DNA of 64,000 nucleotides from Kineothrix sp. MSJ-39 (GTDB taxonomy: Bacteria; Bacillota; Clostridia; Lachnospirales; Lachnospiraceae). The translations under genes and the position numbers were made by a program. The notes under the pieces were generated by a model. It saw nothing but the letters and a program-made list of their open reading frames with translations, searched no databases and was not told the DNA's origin. Of this stretch, positions 8,246 to 17,047 are shown one piece after another; positions within the stretch are counted from its first letter, which is position 1, and the number at the start of each line of letters is the position of its first letter. The stretch covers positions 1 through 64,000 of the forward strand of contig NZ_JAHLPN010000009.1 of the NCBI RefSeq assembly GCF_018917935.1. The letters are read 5' to 3'.

Positions 8246-9418
8246 ATGGATTTCACTTTAAGTAAGAAACATGAAATGGCAAGACAGTTATTTAAAGATT
8301 TTGCCGAAAATGAAGTTAAGCCACTTGCTCAGGAAATCGATGAAGAACACAGATTTCCAAGAGAAACAGTAGAAAAAATGGCTAAAGCAGGCTTTATGGG
8401 TATTCCTGTTCCGAAGGAATTAGGCGGACAGGGCTGCGATCCTTTAACATATGCTATGTGTGTTGAAGAGCTTTCAAAAGTTTGCGGTACAACTGGTGTT
8501 ATCGTATCTGCTCATACATCTCTTTGTGTAGATCCGATCCAGACATTTGGTACAGACGCTCAGAAAGCAAAATATTTACCGGATCTTTGCTCAGGCAAGA
8601 AGCTTGGTGCTTTCGGTTTAACAGAGCCAGGTGCCGGTACAGATGCACAGGGTCAGCAGACAAAGGCTGTATTTGATGAAGCAACAAACGAATGGGTATT
8701 AAACGGTTCTAAGTGCTTCATTACAAACGGTAAAGAAGCTGATGTTTATGTAATCATCGCTGTAACAGGTAAGATCGAGAAACGTGGTCGTGTTCAGAAA
8801 GAGATTTCTGCATTCCTCGTAGAAAAAGGAACACCTGGATTTACATTCGGTACAAAAGAGAACAAGATGGGTATCTGTGCTTCTTCCACATACGAGCTGA
8901 TCTTCACAGACTGCCGTATCCCGGCAGATGCTATCTTAGGCGCAAAGGGCAAAGGCTTTGGTATCGCAATGCATACACTGGATGGTGGACGTATCGGTAT
9001 CGCTGCTCAGGCTCTTGGTCTTGCAGAAGGTGCTCTTGAGACAACAATCAACTATGTAAAGGAAAGAAAGCAGTTCGGTCGTTCCATTGCACAGTTCCAG
9101 AATACACAGTTCCAGTTAGCAGATATGGCTACAAAGGTAGAAGCTGCTAAGTTATTAGTATACAAGGCTGCTATGAAGAAAGCGCAGTATCAGCAGGATC
9201 ACAAGACTTCTTATTCTGTAGAAGCTGCTATGGCTAAGTTATGTGCAGCAGAAGTTGCTATGGAAGTAACAACAAAATGTGTTCAGTTACATGGTGGTTA
9301 CGGTTACATCAAAGAGTACGATGTAGAGCGTATGATGCGTGATGCTAAGATTACCGAGATCTACGAAGGAACTTCAGAAGTTCAGCGTATGGTAATTTCA
9401 GCTAATCTTTTGAAATAA
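8246..9418 (+). CDS. bcd: Butyryl-CoA dehydrogenase
   Basis: This 390-aa acyl-CoA dehydrogenase is an FAD flavoprotein that reduces crotonyl-CoA to butyryl-CoA. In clostridia it works in a complex with EtfAB, bifurcating electrons between crotonyl-CoA and ferredoxin. Seen: FGLTEPGAGTDAQGQ for substrate/FAD contact, the LHGGYGY motif, and the catalytic glutamate Glu374 in IYEGTSEVQR near the C-terminus. It starts at ATG 8246 after GGAGG. The etfB gene begins 14 bp downstream, which supports the complex. Confidence 0.96.
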   Translation: MDFTLSKKHEMARQLFKDFAENEVKPLAQEIDEEHRFPRETVEKMAKAGFMGIPVPKELGGQGCDPLTYAMCVEELSKVCGTTGVIVSAHTSLCVDPIQTFGTDAQKAKYLPDLCSGKKLGAFGLTEPGAGTDAQGQQTKAVFDEATNEWVLNGSKCFITNGKEADVYVIIAVTGKIEKRGRVQKEISAFLVEKGTPGFTFGTKENKMGICASSTYELIFTDCRIPADAILGAKGKGFGIAMHTLDGGRIGIAAQALGLAEGALETTINYVKERKQFGRSIAQFQNTQFQLADMATKVEAAKLLVYKAAMKKAQYQQDHKTSYSVEAAMAKLCAAEVAMEVTTKCVQLHGGYGYIKEYDVERMMRDAKITEIYEGTSEVQRMVISANLLK

Positions 9419-9431
9419 GGAGGAACATACT

Positions 9432-10217
9432 GTGAAAATCGTTGTTTGTATTAAACAGGTACCTGATACAAAGGGTGGCGTACAGTTCAACCCAGACGGT
9501 ACATTAAATAGAGCTGCAATGCTCACAATCATGAACCCAGATGATAAGGCAGGTCTTGAGGCTGCTCTTAGAATCAAGGATCAGACAGGCGCTGAAGTTA
9601 CTGTTGTAACAATGGGTCTTCCAAAGGCTGCTGACGTTCTTCGTGAAGCAATGGCTATGGGAGCTGACAAAGGCGTCCTGATCACAGATAGAGTATTAGG
9701 TGGTGCTGACACATGGGCAACATCTACAACTATCGCAGGTGCACTTAGAGGAATGGAATATGATCTGATCATCACAGGTCGTCAGGCTATCGATGGTGAT
9801 ACAGCTCAGGTTGGTCCACAGATCGCAGAGCACTTAAATCTTCCGATCATCTCTTATGCAGAAGATATCAAGGTTGAAGGCGACAGCGTTATCGTAAAAC
9901 GTCAGTATGAAGACGGATTCCATATGCTGAAAGCTAAAATGCCATGTCTGATCACAGCTCTTTCTGAGTTAAATGAAGCTCGTTACATGACTCCAGGCGG
10001 AATCTTCGATGCTTGTGATGCAGAAATTACAACACTTGGCAGAGCAGATCTGATTGATGTTGATGATTCTAACATCGGTCTGATGGGATCTCCAACAAAG
10101 ATCGCAAGAGCTTCTGATAAGGTACGTAAGGGTGCTGGTGAGAAATTTACTCCAGACACAGCTGATGAAGCAGCTAAGATTATTGTAGACGCATTAAAAA
10201 CAAAGCACATTATCTAA
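9432..10217 (+). CDS. etfB: Electron transfer flavoprotein subunit beta
   Basis: The 261-aa product is the EtfB/FixA subunit. It starts with MKIVVCIKQVPDT, typical of the family, and has the GRQAIDGDTAQVGPQIAEHL motif near residue 117, the EtfB signature for nucleotide/flavin binding. It starts at GTG 9432 behind AAGGAGG that overlaps the bcd stop codon. It pairs with EtfA and Bcd in the electron-bifurcating butyryl-CoA dehydrogenase complex. That bifurcation is known for clostridial homologues and inferred here. Confidence 0.95.
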   Translation: MKIVVCIKQVPDTKGGVQFNPDGTLNRAAMLTIMNPDDKAGLEAALRIKDQTGAEVTVVTMGLPKAADVLREAMAMGADKGVLITDRVLGGADTWATSTTIAGALRGMEYDLIITGRQAIDGDTAQVGPQIAEHLNLPIISYAEDIKVEGDSVIVKRQYEDGFHMLKAKMPCLITALSELNEARYMTPGGIFDACDAEITTLGRADLIDVDDSNIGLMGSPTKIARASDKVRKGAGEKFTPDTADEAAKIIVDALKTKHII

Positions 10218-10234
10218 TTTAAGAGGTGAATAAA

Positions 10235-11296
10235 ATGGGCGCAATGAACGCAGAAGAATTAGCAAAGTACAAAGGCGTATTCGTCTTTGCACAGCAGGTA
10301 GATAATAAATTAAGCGGTATCGCATTCGAACTTGTCGGCGAAGGTTCAAGACTTGCAGAAAAGTTAGGAACAGAAGTAACTGCAGTTTTACTTGGCTCAG
10401 GAGTTGCTGGTCTTGCAGATGAACTTGCTGAGTACGGTGCTGACAAAGTTATCGTTGTTGACGATCCTGAATTAAAGGATTACAGAACAGAGCCATATGC
10501 ACATGCACTTGCATCTGTTATCAATGAGTACAAGCCAGAGATCATGTTAGTTGGTGCAACAGCTATCGGTCGTGACCTTGGCCCTACAGTATCAGCAAGA
10601 GTTAAGACAGGTCTTACTGCTGACTGTACATTACTGGAGATCGGTGATTTCCCTGTTAATCCAATTCCTGGAAAAGAACAGAAACACAACCAGTTATTAA
10701 TGACTCGTCCTGCATTCGGTGGTAACACAATCGCTACTATCGCATGTCCTGACAACCGTCCACAGATGGCTACAGTTCGTCCGGGTGTTATGCAGAAGCT
10801 TGACAGAGTAGCTGGAAAGAAAGCAGAAGTAATCAACTACAATCCTGGATTTACTCCAAACAACAGATATGTAGAAATCCTTGAGATTTCCAAAGCTGTT
10901 TCAAACATCAAAGATATCATGGATGCTAAGATCTTAGTATCTGGTGGTCGTGGTGTTGGATCTGCAGAAAACTTCAAGATTCTGGAAGATCTTGCAGAAG
11001 TACTTGGTGGACAGATTTCTTGTTCACGTGCTGCTGTTGAAAGCTATGGAATGGCTCCGGAGTTACAGGTTGGACAGACAGGTAAGACAGTTCGTCCTAA
11101 CGTATACTTCGCAATCGGTATTTCAGGTGCTATCCAGCACGTAGCCGGTATGGAAGAATCAGACATCATCATCGCTATCAACAAAGATGAAGATGCTCCA
11201 ATCTTCGATGTAGCTGACTACGGTATTGTAGGAGATCTGAATAAGATCGTTCCACTGCTTACAGAGCAGATCAAAGCAGAACTTGCTAACAAATAG
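10235..11296 (+). CDS. etfA: Electron transfer flavoprotein subunit alpha
   Basis: The 353-aa EtfA/FixB subunit ends the operon. The C-terminal FAD-binding part is clear: [14 protein letters not shown], then [27 protein letters not shown], and [21 protein letters not shown], all signature motifs of EtfA. ATG 10235 is chosen with AAGAGGTG as ribosome binding site; the GTG at 10226 lies in that site. An intrinsic terminator follows 30 bp after the stop. It works with EtfB and Bcd. Confidence 0.95.
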   Translation: MGAMNAEELAKYKGVFVFAQQVDNKLSGIAFELVGEGSRLAEKLGTEVTAVLLGSGVAGLADELAEYGADKVIVVDDPELKDYRTEPYAHALASVINEYKPEIMLVGATAIGRDLGPTVSARVKTGLTADCTLLEIGDFPVNPIPGKEQKHNQLLMTRPAFGGNTIATIACPDNRPQMATVRPGVMQKLDRVAGKKAEVINYNPGFTPNNRYVEILEISKAVSNIKDIMDAKILVSGGRGVGSAENFKILEDLAEVLGGQISCSRAAVESYGMAPELQVGQTGKTVRPNVYFAIGISGAIQHVAGMEESDIIIAINKDEDAPIFDVADYGIVGDLNKIVPLLTEQIKAELANK

Positions 11297-11325
11297 TTGT
11301 AAGTGATCTGTGAAAAGATGAAATA

Positions 11326-11356
11326 AAAGGCGGGAGATCGAAAGATCTCCCGTTTT
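11326..11356 (+). terminator. Terminator of the butyryl-CoA operon
   Basis: CGGGAGATC (11331-11339) pairs with GATCTCCCG (11344-11352) around a 4-nt loop, with TTTT after it. Confidence 0.85.
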
Positions 11357-11387
11357 AACGCTAATAGTTTATAGGAGTATATGATAG

Positions 11388-11621
11388 ATGAATCCTGCAG
11401 TACTGATGAAACTGATGAGCGCAAAGGCGCAGTTTGAACAAAATCATCCAAAGGTAATTTCTTTTTTAAAGACCGTGTTTTCCCGTCCGATCGAGGAAGG
11501 GACTATTTTGGAGCTGACTGTAACACGTCCGGGAGAAGAACCGGTCACAACGAATTTGAAAGTAAAAGATTCCGATCTGGCTTTGATGGAAAGCCTGAAG
11601 GATCTTATGAAAAATAAATAA
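11388..11621 (+). CDS. Small hypothetical protein, 77 aa
   Basis: ATG 11388 follows TAGGAGTATATGATAG. The 77-aa product has no signal peptide or membrane segment. It looks like a helix (MKLMSAKAQFEQNHPKVI) followed by a short beta part (TILELTVTRPGEEPVTTNL) and a helix. No known motif is seen. The next gene, azlC, starts 4 bp after its stop without an obvious ribosome binding site, so translation of the two may be coupled. Function unknown. Confidence 0.65.
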   Translation: MNPAVLMKLMSAKAQFEQNHPKVISFLKTVFSRPIEEGTILELTVTRPGEEPVTTNLKVKDSDLALMESLKDLMKNK

Positions 11622-11625
11622 ACAG

Positions 11626-12327
11626 ATGAATAACAGAAAGAAAACAATACAATATGCATTTCAAAAATCAATCCCGATCATGACAGGCTATATTGTACTT
11701 GGGATGGGATTTGGTATTCTGCTGCAAAAGCAGGGCTATGGGCTTCTATGGGCGTTCCTTATGAGTCTTTGTATTTACGCAGGCTCCATGCAGTATGTGA
11801 CGATCGATCTGCTGGGAAGCGGAGCCTCTTTGGTTGCCACGGCGATCATGACATTGATGGTAAATATCCGCCATGTATTTTATGGCATCACGATGCTGAC
11901 AAAATATCAGAAAGCAGGCAGGAAAAAGCCGTATCTGATCTTTGCACTCACAGATGAAACCTTTTCGGTTGTCTGCGATGTGGATCTGCCTGAGGGAGTA
12001 GAGGAGAACGAATATTATTTCTGGATCTCTCTGATGGATCAGTTTTACTGGGTATTGGGCAGTCTGCTTGGCAGTATCATTGGCAGCACGCTCCCATTTA
12101 ATTCAGCAGGTGTGGAATTTTCCATGACAGCATTGTTTGTTGTTATTTTTGTAGAACAGTGGGAAAAGACAAAGCAGCATTTTCCGGCACTTTGCGGTGT
12201 TTTGCTTTCGCTGCTCAGTCTGCTTTTGTTCGGAGCGGATGATTTCCTGATTCCTGCCATGATCGGCATTACGATCGCATTGTTGATCGGTAAAAAATGG
12301 ATGGAGAAGGGAGAGACAAAGGCATGA
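11626..12327 (+). CDS. azlC: AzlC family branched-chain amino acid exporter, large subunit
   Basis: This 233-aa membrane protein has about five to six hydrophobic segments and the AzlC pattern near its start: IPIMTGYIVLGMGFGILL, then SMQYVTIDLL and NIRHVFYGITML. AzlC with AzlD forms a two-component exporter for branched-chain amino acids and analogues in the cell membrane. The azlD start overlaps its stop as ATGA, showing an operon. Substrate is inferred from the family. Confidence 0.88.
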   Translation: MNNRKKTIQYAFQKSIPIMTGYIVLGMGFGILLQKQGYGLLWAFLMSLCIYAGSMQYVTIDLLGSGASLVATAIMTLMVNIRHVFYGITMLTKYQKAGRKKPYLIFALTDETFSVVCDVDLPEGVEENEYYFWISLMDQFYWVLGSLLGSIIGSTLPFNSAGVEFSMTALFVVIFVEQWEKTKQHFPALCGVLLSLLSLLLFGADDFLIPAMIGITIALLIGKKWMEKGETKA

Positions 12328-12677
12328 TATATTTAGGATGTATGGCCGGCAGTACGATCAGTCAGGGACATGCAGCCGGTATCGTGGCGGTTGCAGCACT
12401 TGTTACAATGGCGATCCGGTTCTCTCCGTTTGTGATATTTAAAAAGCATACGCCGGCGATCGTTTTGTATCTGGGAGAGGTGCTTCCCTTTGCAATTATG
12501 GGCATGCTGGTTGTATACTGTCTGAAAGGTATGACGCCGCTTTCCGGCAATCATGGGATTCCGGAGCTTGCAGCAGTTCTTTTGACAGTTGGTTTACATA
12601 AGTGGAAACACAATACCCTGTTGTCTATATTGGGCGGAACAATTTGTTATATGGTTTTAATTCAGTGTGTTTTTTGA
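12324..12677 (+). CDS. azlD: AzlD family exporter small subunit
   Basis: This 117-aa protein has three to four membrane segments and matches AzlD (VTMAIRFSPFVIFKK, VLYLGEVLPFAIMGMLVVYCL). ATG 12324 overlaps the azlC stop (ATGA), with GAGAAGGGAGAG upstream as ribosome binding site. An in-frame ATG at 12297 lies deep in azlC and is less likely. It should act as the partner of AzlC in the membrane. Confidence 0.87.
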   Translation: MIYLGCMAGSTISQGHAAGIVAVAALVTMAIRFSPFVIFKKHTPAIVLYLGEVLPFAIMGMLVVYCLKGMTPLSGNHGIPELAAVLLTVGLHKWKHNTLLSILGGTICYMVLIQCVF

Positions 12678-12695
12678 TATAAGGAGGGAAAGCAT

Positions 12696-12938
12696 ATGAT
12701 TACAATATGGAACAGAAAACTTTTGTTTGATACGTACGATATGGGAAAGCAAGGAACGCTCAGACAGCTCCTGGCACAAAATAATATCGAATATACCTAC
12801 AAGCTGGCAGGCAATGCGATAGGTTCGCAGGGAAAGTTTGGAAGCAGTCCGCAAAGACCATTGCAATATAAAATATATGTACATAAAAAAGATTACGATG
12901 CTGCAAAAAAGATAATGCATGATCAAAAAATATTTTGA
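12696..12938 (+). CDS. Small DUF2007-like hypothetical protein, 80 aa
   Basis: ATG 12696 has AAGGAGGG at good spacing. The 80-aa product (MITIWNRKLLFDTYDMG at the start) has alternating strands and helices and ends with YKIYVHKKDYDAAKKIM. This beta-alpha-beta pattern recalls DUF2007 putative signal-transducing proteins, which I suggest only weakly. It is soluble, with no signal peptide. It sits between azlD and another small gene in the same direction. Confidence 0.6.
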   Translation: MITIWNRKLLFDTYDMGKQGTLRQLLAQNNIEYTYKLAGNAIGSQGKFGSSPQRPLQYKIYVHKKDYDAAKKIMHDQKIF

Positions 12939-12980
12939 AAAGCAGGGTACTTGTGTAAGTAAGAAAAGGAGAAGCGAGAA

Positions 12981-13166
12981 ATGAATACATTTTATTATAT
13001 CGTAGACAGCATTGATGGCGATTATGCGCATCTTGCACGCACAACAGAAGCGGGCGAACGCATTGAAGGAGAAGAAACAAAATTGGTAGCGCGTGCACTT
13101 TTGCCGGATACGATCATGGAAGGTACACGGCTGATCTACGAGTGGATGCAGTACAAAGTAATATAA
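12981..13166 (+). CDS. DUF3006-like small protein, 61 aa
   Basis: ATG 12981 follows AAAAGGAGAAGCGAGAA. The 61-aa protein (FYYIVDSIDGDYAHLAR) has the IDxIDGDxAxL start seen in DUF3006 proteins, which are short and probably beta-barrel-like. No enzyme motif is seen. It is 16 bp upstream of the ybaK-like gene, so the two are probably transcribed together. Confidence 0.6.
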   Translation: MNTFYYIVDSIDGDYAHLARTTEAGERIEGEETKLVARALLPDTIMEGTRLIYEWMQYKVI

Positions 13167-13182
13167 GAAAGAAGGTAATCAT

Positions 13183-13662
13183 ATGGCAAAGAAAGAAGTG
13201 AAAACAAATGCCATGAGAATACTCGACAGGATGAAGATCCCATATACGCATCAGGCATATGAATGTGACGAGTTTGTAGATGGCATTCAGACAGCGGATA
13301 ATCTGGGGCTGCCTCACGAAAAGGTGTATAAGACGCTTGTTACGCAGGGAAACGACAAACAGTATTATGTGTTTGTTCTGCCGATCGAAGCAGAGCTGGA
13401 TCTGAAGAAAGCGGCAAAGGCAGCAGGTGTAAAGTCTGTTTCCATGCTTCATGTGAAGGATATCACGCAGGTAACAGGATATGTGCGCGGCGGCTGCACA
13501 GCGATCGGAATGAAGAAGCAGTACAAAACATTTATCAGCGACAGTGCCAAGACGCTTTCGGATGTGTATGTCAGCGGTGGCAGGATTGGCTGTCAGATGA
13601 ACCTTGCACCGGATGATCTATGCAAAGCAAGCGGCGGAAGCTATGCGGATATATTGGTATGA
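13183..13662 (+). CDS. ybaK: YbaK-type Cys-tRNA(Pro) deacylase
   Basis: The 159-aa protein covers the whole YbaK/ProX editing-domain fold: MRILDRMKIPYTHQAYE, GLPHEKVYKTLVTQG with the conserved Lys, the VRGGCTAIGMKKQ motif, and the terminal GCQMNLAPDDL. YbaK hydrolyses Cys-tRNA(Pro) made in error by prolyl-tRNA synthetase, acting in trans. It starts at ATG 13183 after AAGAAGG. The function is well known for the family. Confidence 0.9.
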   Translation: MAKKEVKTNAMRILDRMKIPYTHQAYECDEFVDGIQTADNLGLPHEKVYKTLVTQGNDKQYYVFVLPIEAELDLKKAAKAAGVKSVSMLHVKDITQVTGYVRGGCTAIGMKKQYKTFISDSAKTLSDVYVSGGRIGCQMNLAPDDLCKASGGSYADILV

Positions 13663-13777
13663 TATGGGAGTCAAAAGATGCCATACGGATTGTGAGAGTG
13701 CAAGTTCAACATGTTTTTTGATTTTTGGCCATGGCATTATTATATAAATGAAGAAGAAAGAAGGAAGGGTAATCAGA

Positions 13778-14686
13778 ATGAATTATGTAATAGTAGGAGC
13801 CGGTGGGTGCGGCGGAAGCATCGCCGCATATCTGGCAAGAGCAGGAAAAGATGTGACAGTGATCGCGAGAGGAAAGCATTTAGAGAAGATGCAGAAGGAC
13901 GGCATTAAAATGGAAACACCTCATCTGGGTGATTTTACCGTTCCGGTACATGCGATGGTGGCAGATGACTATGAAGGGATCGCTGACGTGATCTTTGTCT
14001 GTGTGAAAGGCTATTCCGTTATGGATATCGTACCATTTCTGCAGGCGCATAGTGATGCTCATACAGTGATCATTCCTATTCTGAATATCTATGGAACAGG
14101 CAGTAAGCTGCAGGCACTTTTACCGGAACCGACAGTGCTTGACGGCTGTATCTACATTGCAGCAGAGATCAAAGAGCCGGGTGTGATCCTGCAAAAAGGC
14201 AGCATCTTCCGTATTGTATACGGCGCAAGAAAAGAGCAGGAGCCGAATAAGGAAATGTTTGACATTGCAAAGGATCTGCGACAGGCAGGAATTGAAGCAG
14301 TCATCTCCGATAATATTGCAAGAGATGCATTCCAGAAATATGCCTATGTGGCACCGATGGCAGCCTGCGGACTGTACTATGATGCCAAGGCTGATGTATT
14401 TCAGCAGGCTGGTGAAGAACGTGAGCTTTTCGTGAAATGTATGCAGGAAATGGATGCGCTTGCGACAGCAATGGAGATCCCATTCCTCGTGGATATCGTA
14501 AAGACCAATCTGGATATTCTGGATACCCTGTCCCCGGAGGCTTCCACCTCTATGCAGCGTGATATCTGGGCAGGTAAGGATTCCGAGCTGGAAGGCCTTG
14601 TATTTGAGCCGGTCCGCATGGGACGTAAGGCAGGCATTGCAATGCCGAATTACGAGATGATCGCTAAGAAGTTTGGGCTGGAGTAA
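13778..14686 (+). CDS. 2-dehydropantoate 2-reductase family protein
   Basis: This 302-aa enzyme has an N-terminal Rossmann motif, MNYVIVGAGGCGGSIAAYLARAG (GxGGxGG type), and the helical C-terminal domain of the ApbA/PanE family (KYAYVAPMAACG; TSMQRDIWAGKDSELEGL, the family's terminal signature). PanE reduces ketopantoate to pantoate for CoA synthesis with NADPH. Because the family also contains other ketoacid reductases and no pan genes are nearby, I leave the symbol blank. ATG 13778 follows AAGGAAGGG; an in-frame ATG at 13748 is less likely. Confidence 0.82.
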   Translation: MNYVIVGAGGCGGSIAAYLARAGKDVTVIARGKHLEKMQKDGIKMETPHLGDFTVPVHAMVADDYEGIADVIFVCVKGYSVMDIVPFLQAHSDAHTVIIPILNIYGTGSKLQALLPEPTVLDGCIYIAAEIKEPGVILQKGSIFRIVYGARKEQEPNKEMFDIAKDLRQAGIEAVISDNIARDAFQKYAYVAPMAACGLYYDAKADVFQQAGEERELFVKCMQEMDALATAMEIPFLVDIVKTNLDILDTLSPEASTSMQRDIWAGKDSELEGLVFEPVRMGRKAGIAMPNYEMIAKKFGLE

Positions 14687-14716
14687 AAAGGAGGAGGGTT
14701 AAAATCCCTCCTCCTT
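14686..14716 (-). terminator. Terminator of the minus-strand hydrolase gene
   Basis: AAGGAGGAGGG (14688-14698) pairs with CCCTCCTCCTT (14706-14716). On the minus strand the stem is followed by TTTTT. It overlaps the end of the hydrolase gene and also lies just after the reductase gene, so it may serve both. Confidence 0.65.
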
Positions 14717-16156
14717 CAAGTTTTCCACAAGCTGTATGTAACATTCTAACACATCAAATCCCTTGATATCTTCTCTTTTCAGATCGATCATATCGCCGTG
14801 CGAAATGCCGCGCTTTCTGCTTTGCAGCGTCTCCTGAAACTGTCCCCATTTGGCGGAGCTTTCTGTCACAAGACCATCGTTTGGCTCATGGGAAAGCAGC
14901 TTCATAAAGAAGTAAGGCACTGACAAAAGCGAGTCACTGAAGCAGTTTTTCATAACAGAAGCATAGCTTTGATAATAGACCTGCGGGCTGTCCGGTGTTG
15001 TCTCATTAAACCGGCTGCAGAATGCAGGATCAAGCTGTTTGCTGGAATGGTAGCAGTCCGGATGTTCGTCGCCAAGCTGAGTGGAAGAACGATCCAGAAG
15101 ACCGGCGATCCATCGATAGATGCCATCCGGCAGTTTGTTTAAAAACGGGATCAGCTCGGAACCGCGGTGCGGCGTTGACATTGTTGTCAGGCTGGCGACC
15201 TTGTCTGCGTACCCAAGGTGGCTGATCAGATAACGGCTGTCCAGCCCTCCCTTTGAATGGGCAATGATATTGACTTTATCTGCATCGGTCTCCTGCAGTG
15301 CTTTGTCAATCGTCTGTGCGATGGCAGCGGCATTTTCTTCGATGGTTCCCCAGGCTTTCTGATGTCCATAATAGACACAGGCGCCATTTTTCTGCAAGAT
15401 CCGCGGAATACGTCCCCAGTAATTAAAATATTTCAGATCACGGAATCCGATACCATGCACCATGATAAGCGGATATTTTGTCTTGCAGGCATTGGAAGAG
15501 GGACGAAGCTCTGCGTTTTGCCGTCTGGTGACTGCAATGGCATATTCATCCTTAACAGCTCTGCACATAGCATGGGCAAGAAATAGATTGACCACGGGGA
15601 TCCAGAGGTTGAGACAGAGCAGAACCCGCTTTACAATGCCGAGCCGCCTGCAGGTGCAGATCACACGGATGCCACCATTCAGCAGAAACAGCAGGATAAA
15701 TACGCATGTGTAAATAATATCAAACGTAAAGAACAGCGCAGTTGCAAAGCTGATGCCATAGTCAAGCCTGTCGAACAAAGACGGTAGAAAGAACTGGCTT
15801 GTCAGATATAGGATAAGATACAGGAAGATCTGCAGAAAAATGCCGAGAATACCAGCCTTTAACAGAAGCATGCCACCGTATTCGATGCGGATCCGTGTAT
15901 TGCCGGATTCGTCCCTGCGGAAGGGCACAAAATGCATTCGGATCGTGGAATACAGATGAAATGCTGCCAGCCCAAGGGCAAGGAATATCAAAGGAATCAA
16001 GGAAAGATCCGAGATCAGACAGCAGTAAAAAATAAATGGAAAATGCGGTACGATCAGAAAATACAGAAACCGCATCGGACCGGTCAGCAGGTCGATCTTT
16101 TTGACCGCATCCAGATATAGCAATAACATTAAAATACAAAAAATCAAAATTGTCAT
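14699..16156 (-). CDS. Membrane-anchored alpha/beta hydrolase (triacylglycerol lipase-like)
   Basis: The 485-aa protein has an N-terminal half with about five hydrophobic segments (about 1-205) and a C-terminal alpha/beta hydrolase. The latter begins with YPLIMVHGIGFRDL (oxyanion HG motif) and contains the nucleophile elbow AHSKGG, with Ser flanked by His and Lys. The partner loop STPHRGSELIPFL follows, resembling bacterial lipases of the family I/LipA type. The catalytic Asp and His are probably in the C-terminal 120 residues (EPNDGLVTESSAKWG, GISHGDMIDL). It would sit in the membrane with the hydrolase on one face. Substrate unknown. Confidence 0.8.
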   Translation of the reverse strand: MTILIFCILMLLLYLDAVKKIDLLTGPMRFLYFLIVPHFPFIFYCCLISDLSLIPLIFLALGLAAFHLYSTIRMHFVPFRRDESGNTRIRIEYGGMLLLKAGILGIFLQIFLYLILYLTSQFFLPSLFDRLDYGISFATALFFTFDIIYTCVFILLFLLNGGIRVICTCRRLGIVKRVLLCLNLWIPVVNLFLAHAMCRAVKDEYAIAVTRRQNAELRPSSNACKTKYPLIMVHGIGFRDLKYFNYWGRIPRILQKNGACVYYGHQKAWGTIEENAAAIAQTIDKALQETDADKVNIIAHSKGGLDSRYLISHLGYADKVASLTTMSTPHRGSELIPFLNKLPDGIYRWIAGLLDRSSTQLGDEHPDCYHSSKQLDPAFCSRFNETTPDSPQVYYQSYASVMKNCFSDSLLSVPYFFMKLLSHEPNDGLVTESSAKWGQFQETLQSRKRGISHGDMIDLKREDIKGFDVLECYIQLVENLKEEGF

Positions 16157-16238
16157 TTGTTTTCTCCTTTCCCAAATTATAGCAGAGAATATCCAAGGCG
16201 TATAGGTATAAAAAAAGATACAAAATTGTATATAACTA

Positions 16239-16247
16239 TGCTATAGT
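16239..16247 (+). promoter_or_regulatory. Extended -10 promoter of the purine genes
   Basis: TGC-TATAGT (16239-16247) without a good -35. Transcription from about 16254 gives a leader of about 50 nt for the gene at 16304. Confidence 0.45.
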
Positions 16248-16303
16248 AGATTTGTATGGTCGATAGAAAATCAAACTACAATCATTTTAGGAGGATTTAT
16301 AGC

Positions 16304-17017
16304 ATGCAGATGAAGTCGATTGAAAAGGAATTGCAGCAAAATGCATATCCGGGCAGAGGTATTATCATTGGAAAGAGTGCAAACGGTAAGTATGCGGTAA
16401 CAGCATATTTTATCATGGGCAGAAGTGAGAACAGCCGTAACCGTGTTTTTGTAGAGGACGGAGAGGGCATCCGCACACAGGCATTTGATCCAAGTAAATT
16501 AAGTGATCCGAGTCTGATCATCTACGCACCGGTACGTGTGCTGGGCAATAAGACGATCGTGACGAACGGCGATCAGACAGATACGATCTATGAACTGATA
16601 GACAAGCAGCAGACATTTGAACAGGCACTGCGCACCAGAGAGTTTGAACCGGATGCACCAAACTACACACCTCGTATTTCAGGTATCATGCATCTTGAAA
16701 ACGGCGGCTTCAATTATGCAATGTCTATTTTAAAGAGTAATAATGGCAATCCGGCGGCTTGCAACCGTTACACATTTGCCTACGAAAATCCGGTAGCAGG
16801 CGAAGGACATTTTATTCATACATATATGGGTGATGGCAATCCGCTTCCGAGCTTTGAAGGAGAACCTGAGCTGATCTCTATTCCGGATGATATGGATGCA
16901 TTCACAGAGCTTCTGTGGAACAGCTTAAACGCAGATAATAAAGTATCTTTATTTGTCAGATACATTGAGATCGAGACAGGTAAGTATACCTCTAAGATCG
17001 TGAATAAGAACCAGTAA
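16304..17017 (+). CDS. IMP cyclohydrolase (stand-alone)
   Basis: The 237-aa protein matches the stand-alone IMP cyclohydrolase family related to archaeal PurO: YPGRGIIIGKSANGKYAVTA at the N-terminus, then a middle part with the RISGIMHLENG motif and the ending VRYIEIETGKYTSKIV. It closes FAICAR to IMP, the last step of purine synthesis. ATG 16304 is preceded by TAGGAGGATTTATAGC; the ATG at 16256 is too far upstream. The AICAR transformylase gene starts 30 bp downstream, so both final steps are carried by one operon, as separate proteins instead of bifunctional PurH. Confidence 0.85.
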   Translation: MQMKSIEKELQQNAYPGRGIIIGKSANGKYAVTAYFIMGRSENSRNRVFVEDGEGIRTQAFDPSKLSDPSLIIYAPVRVLGNKTIVTNGDQTDTIYELIDKQQTFEQALRTREFEPDAPNYTPRISGIMHLENGGFNYAMSILKSNNGNPAACNRYTFAYENPVAGEGHFIHTYMGDGNPLPSFEGEPELISIPDDMDAFTELLWNSLNADNKVSLFVRYIEIETGKYTSKIVNKNQ

Positions 17018-17047
17018 AATAAAATCAAACAAAAAGGGAGAATACAA

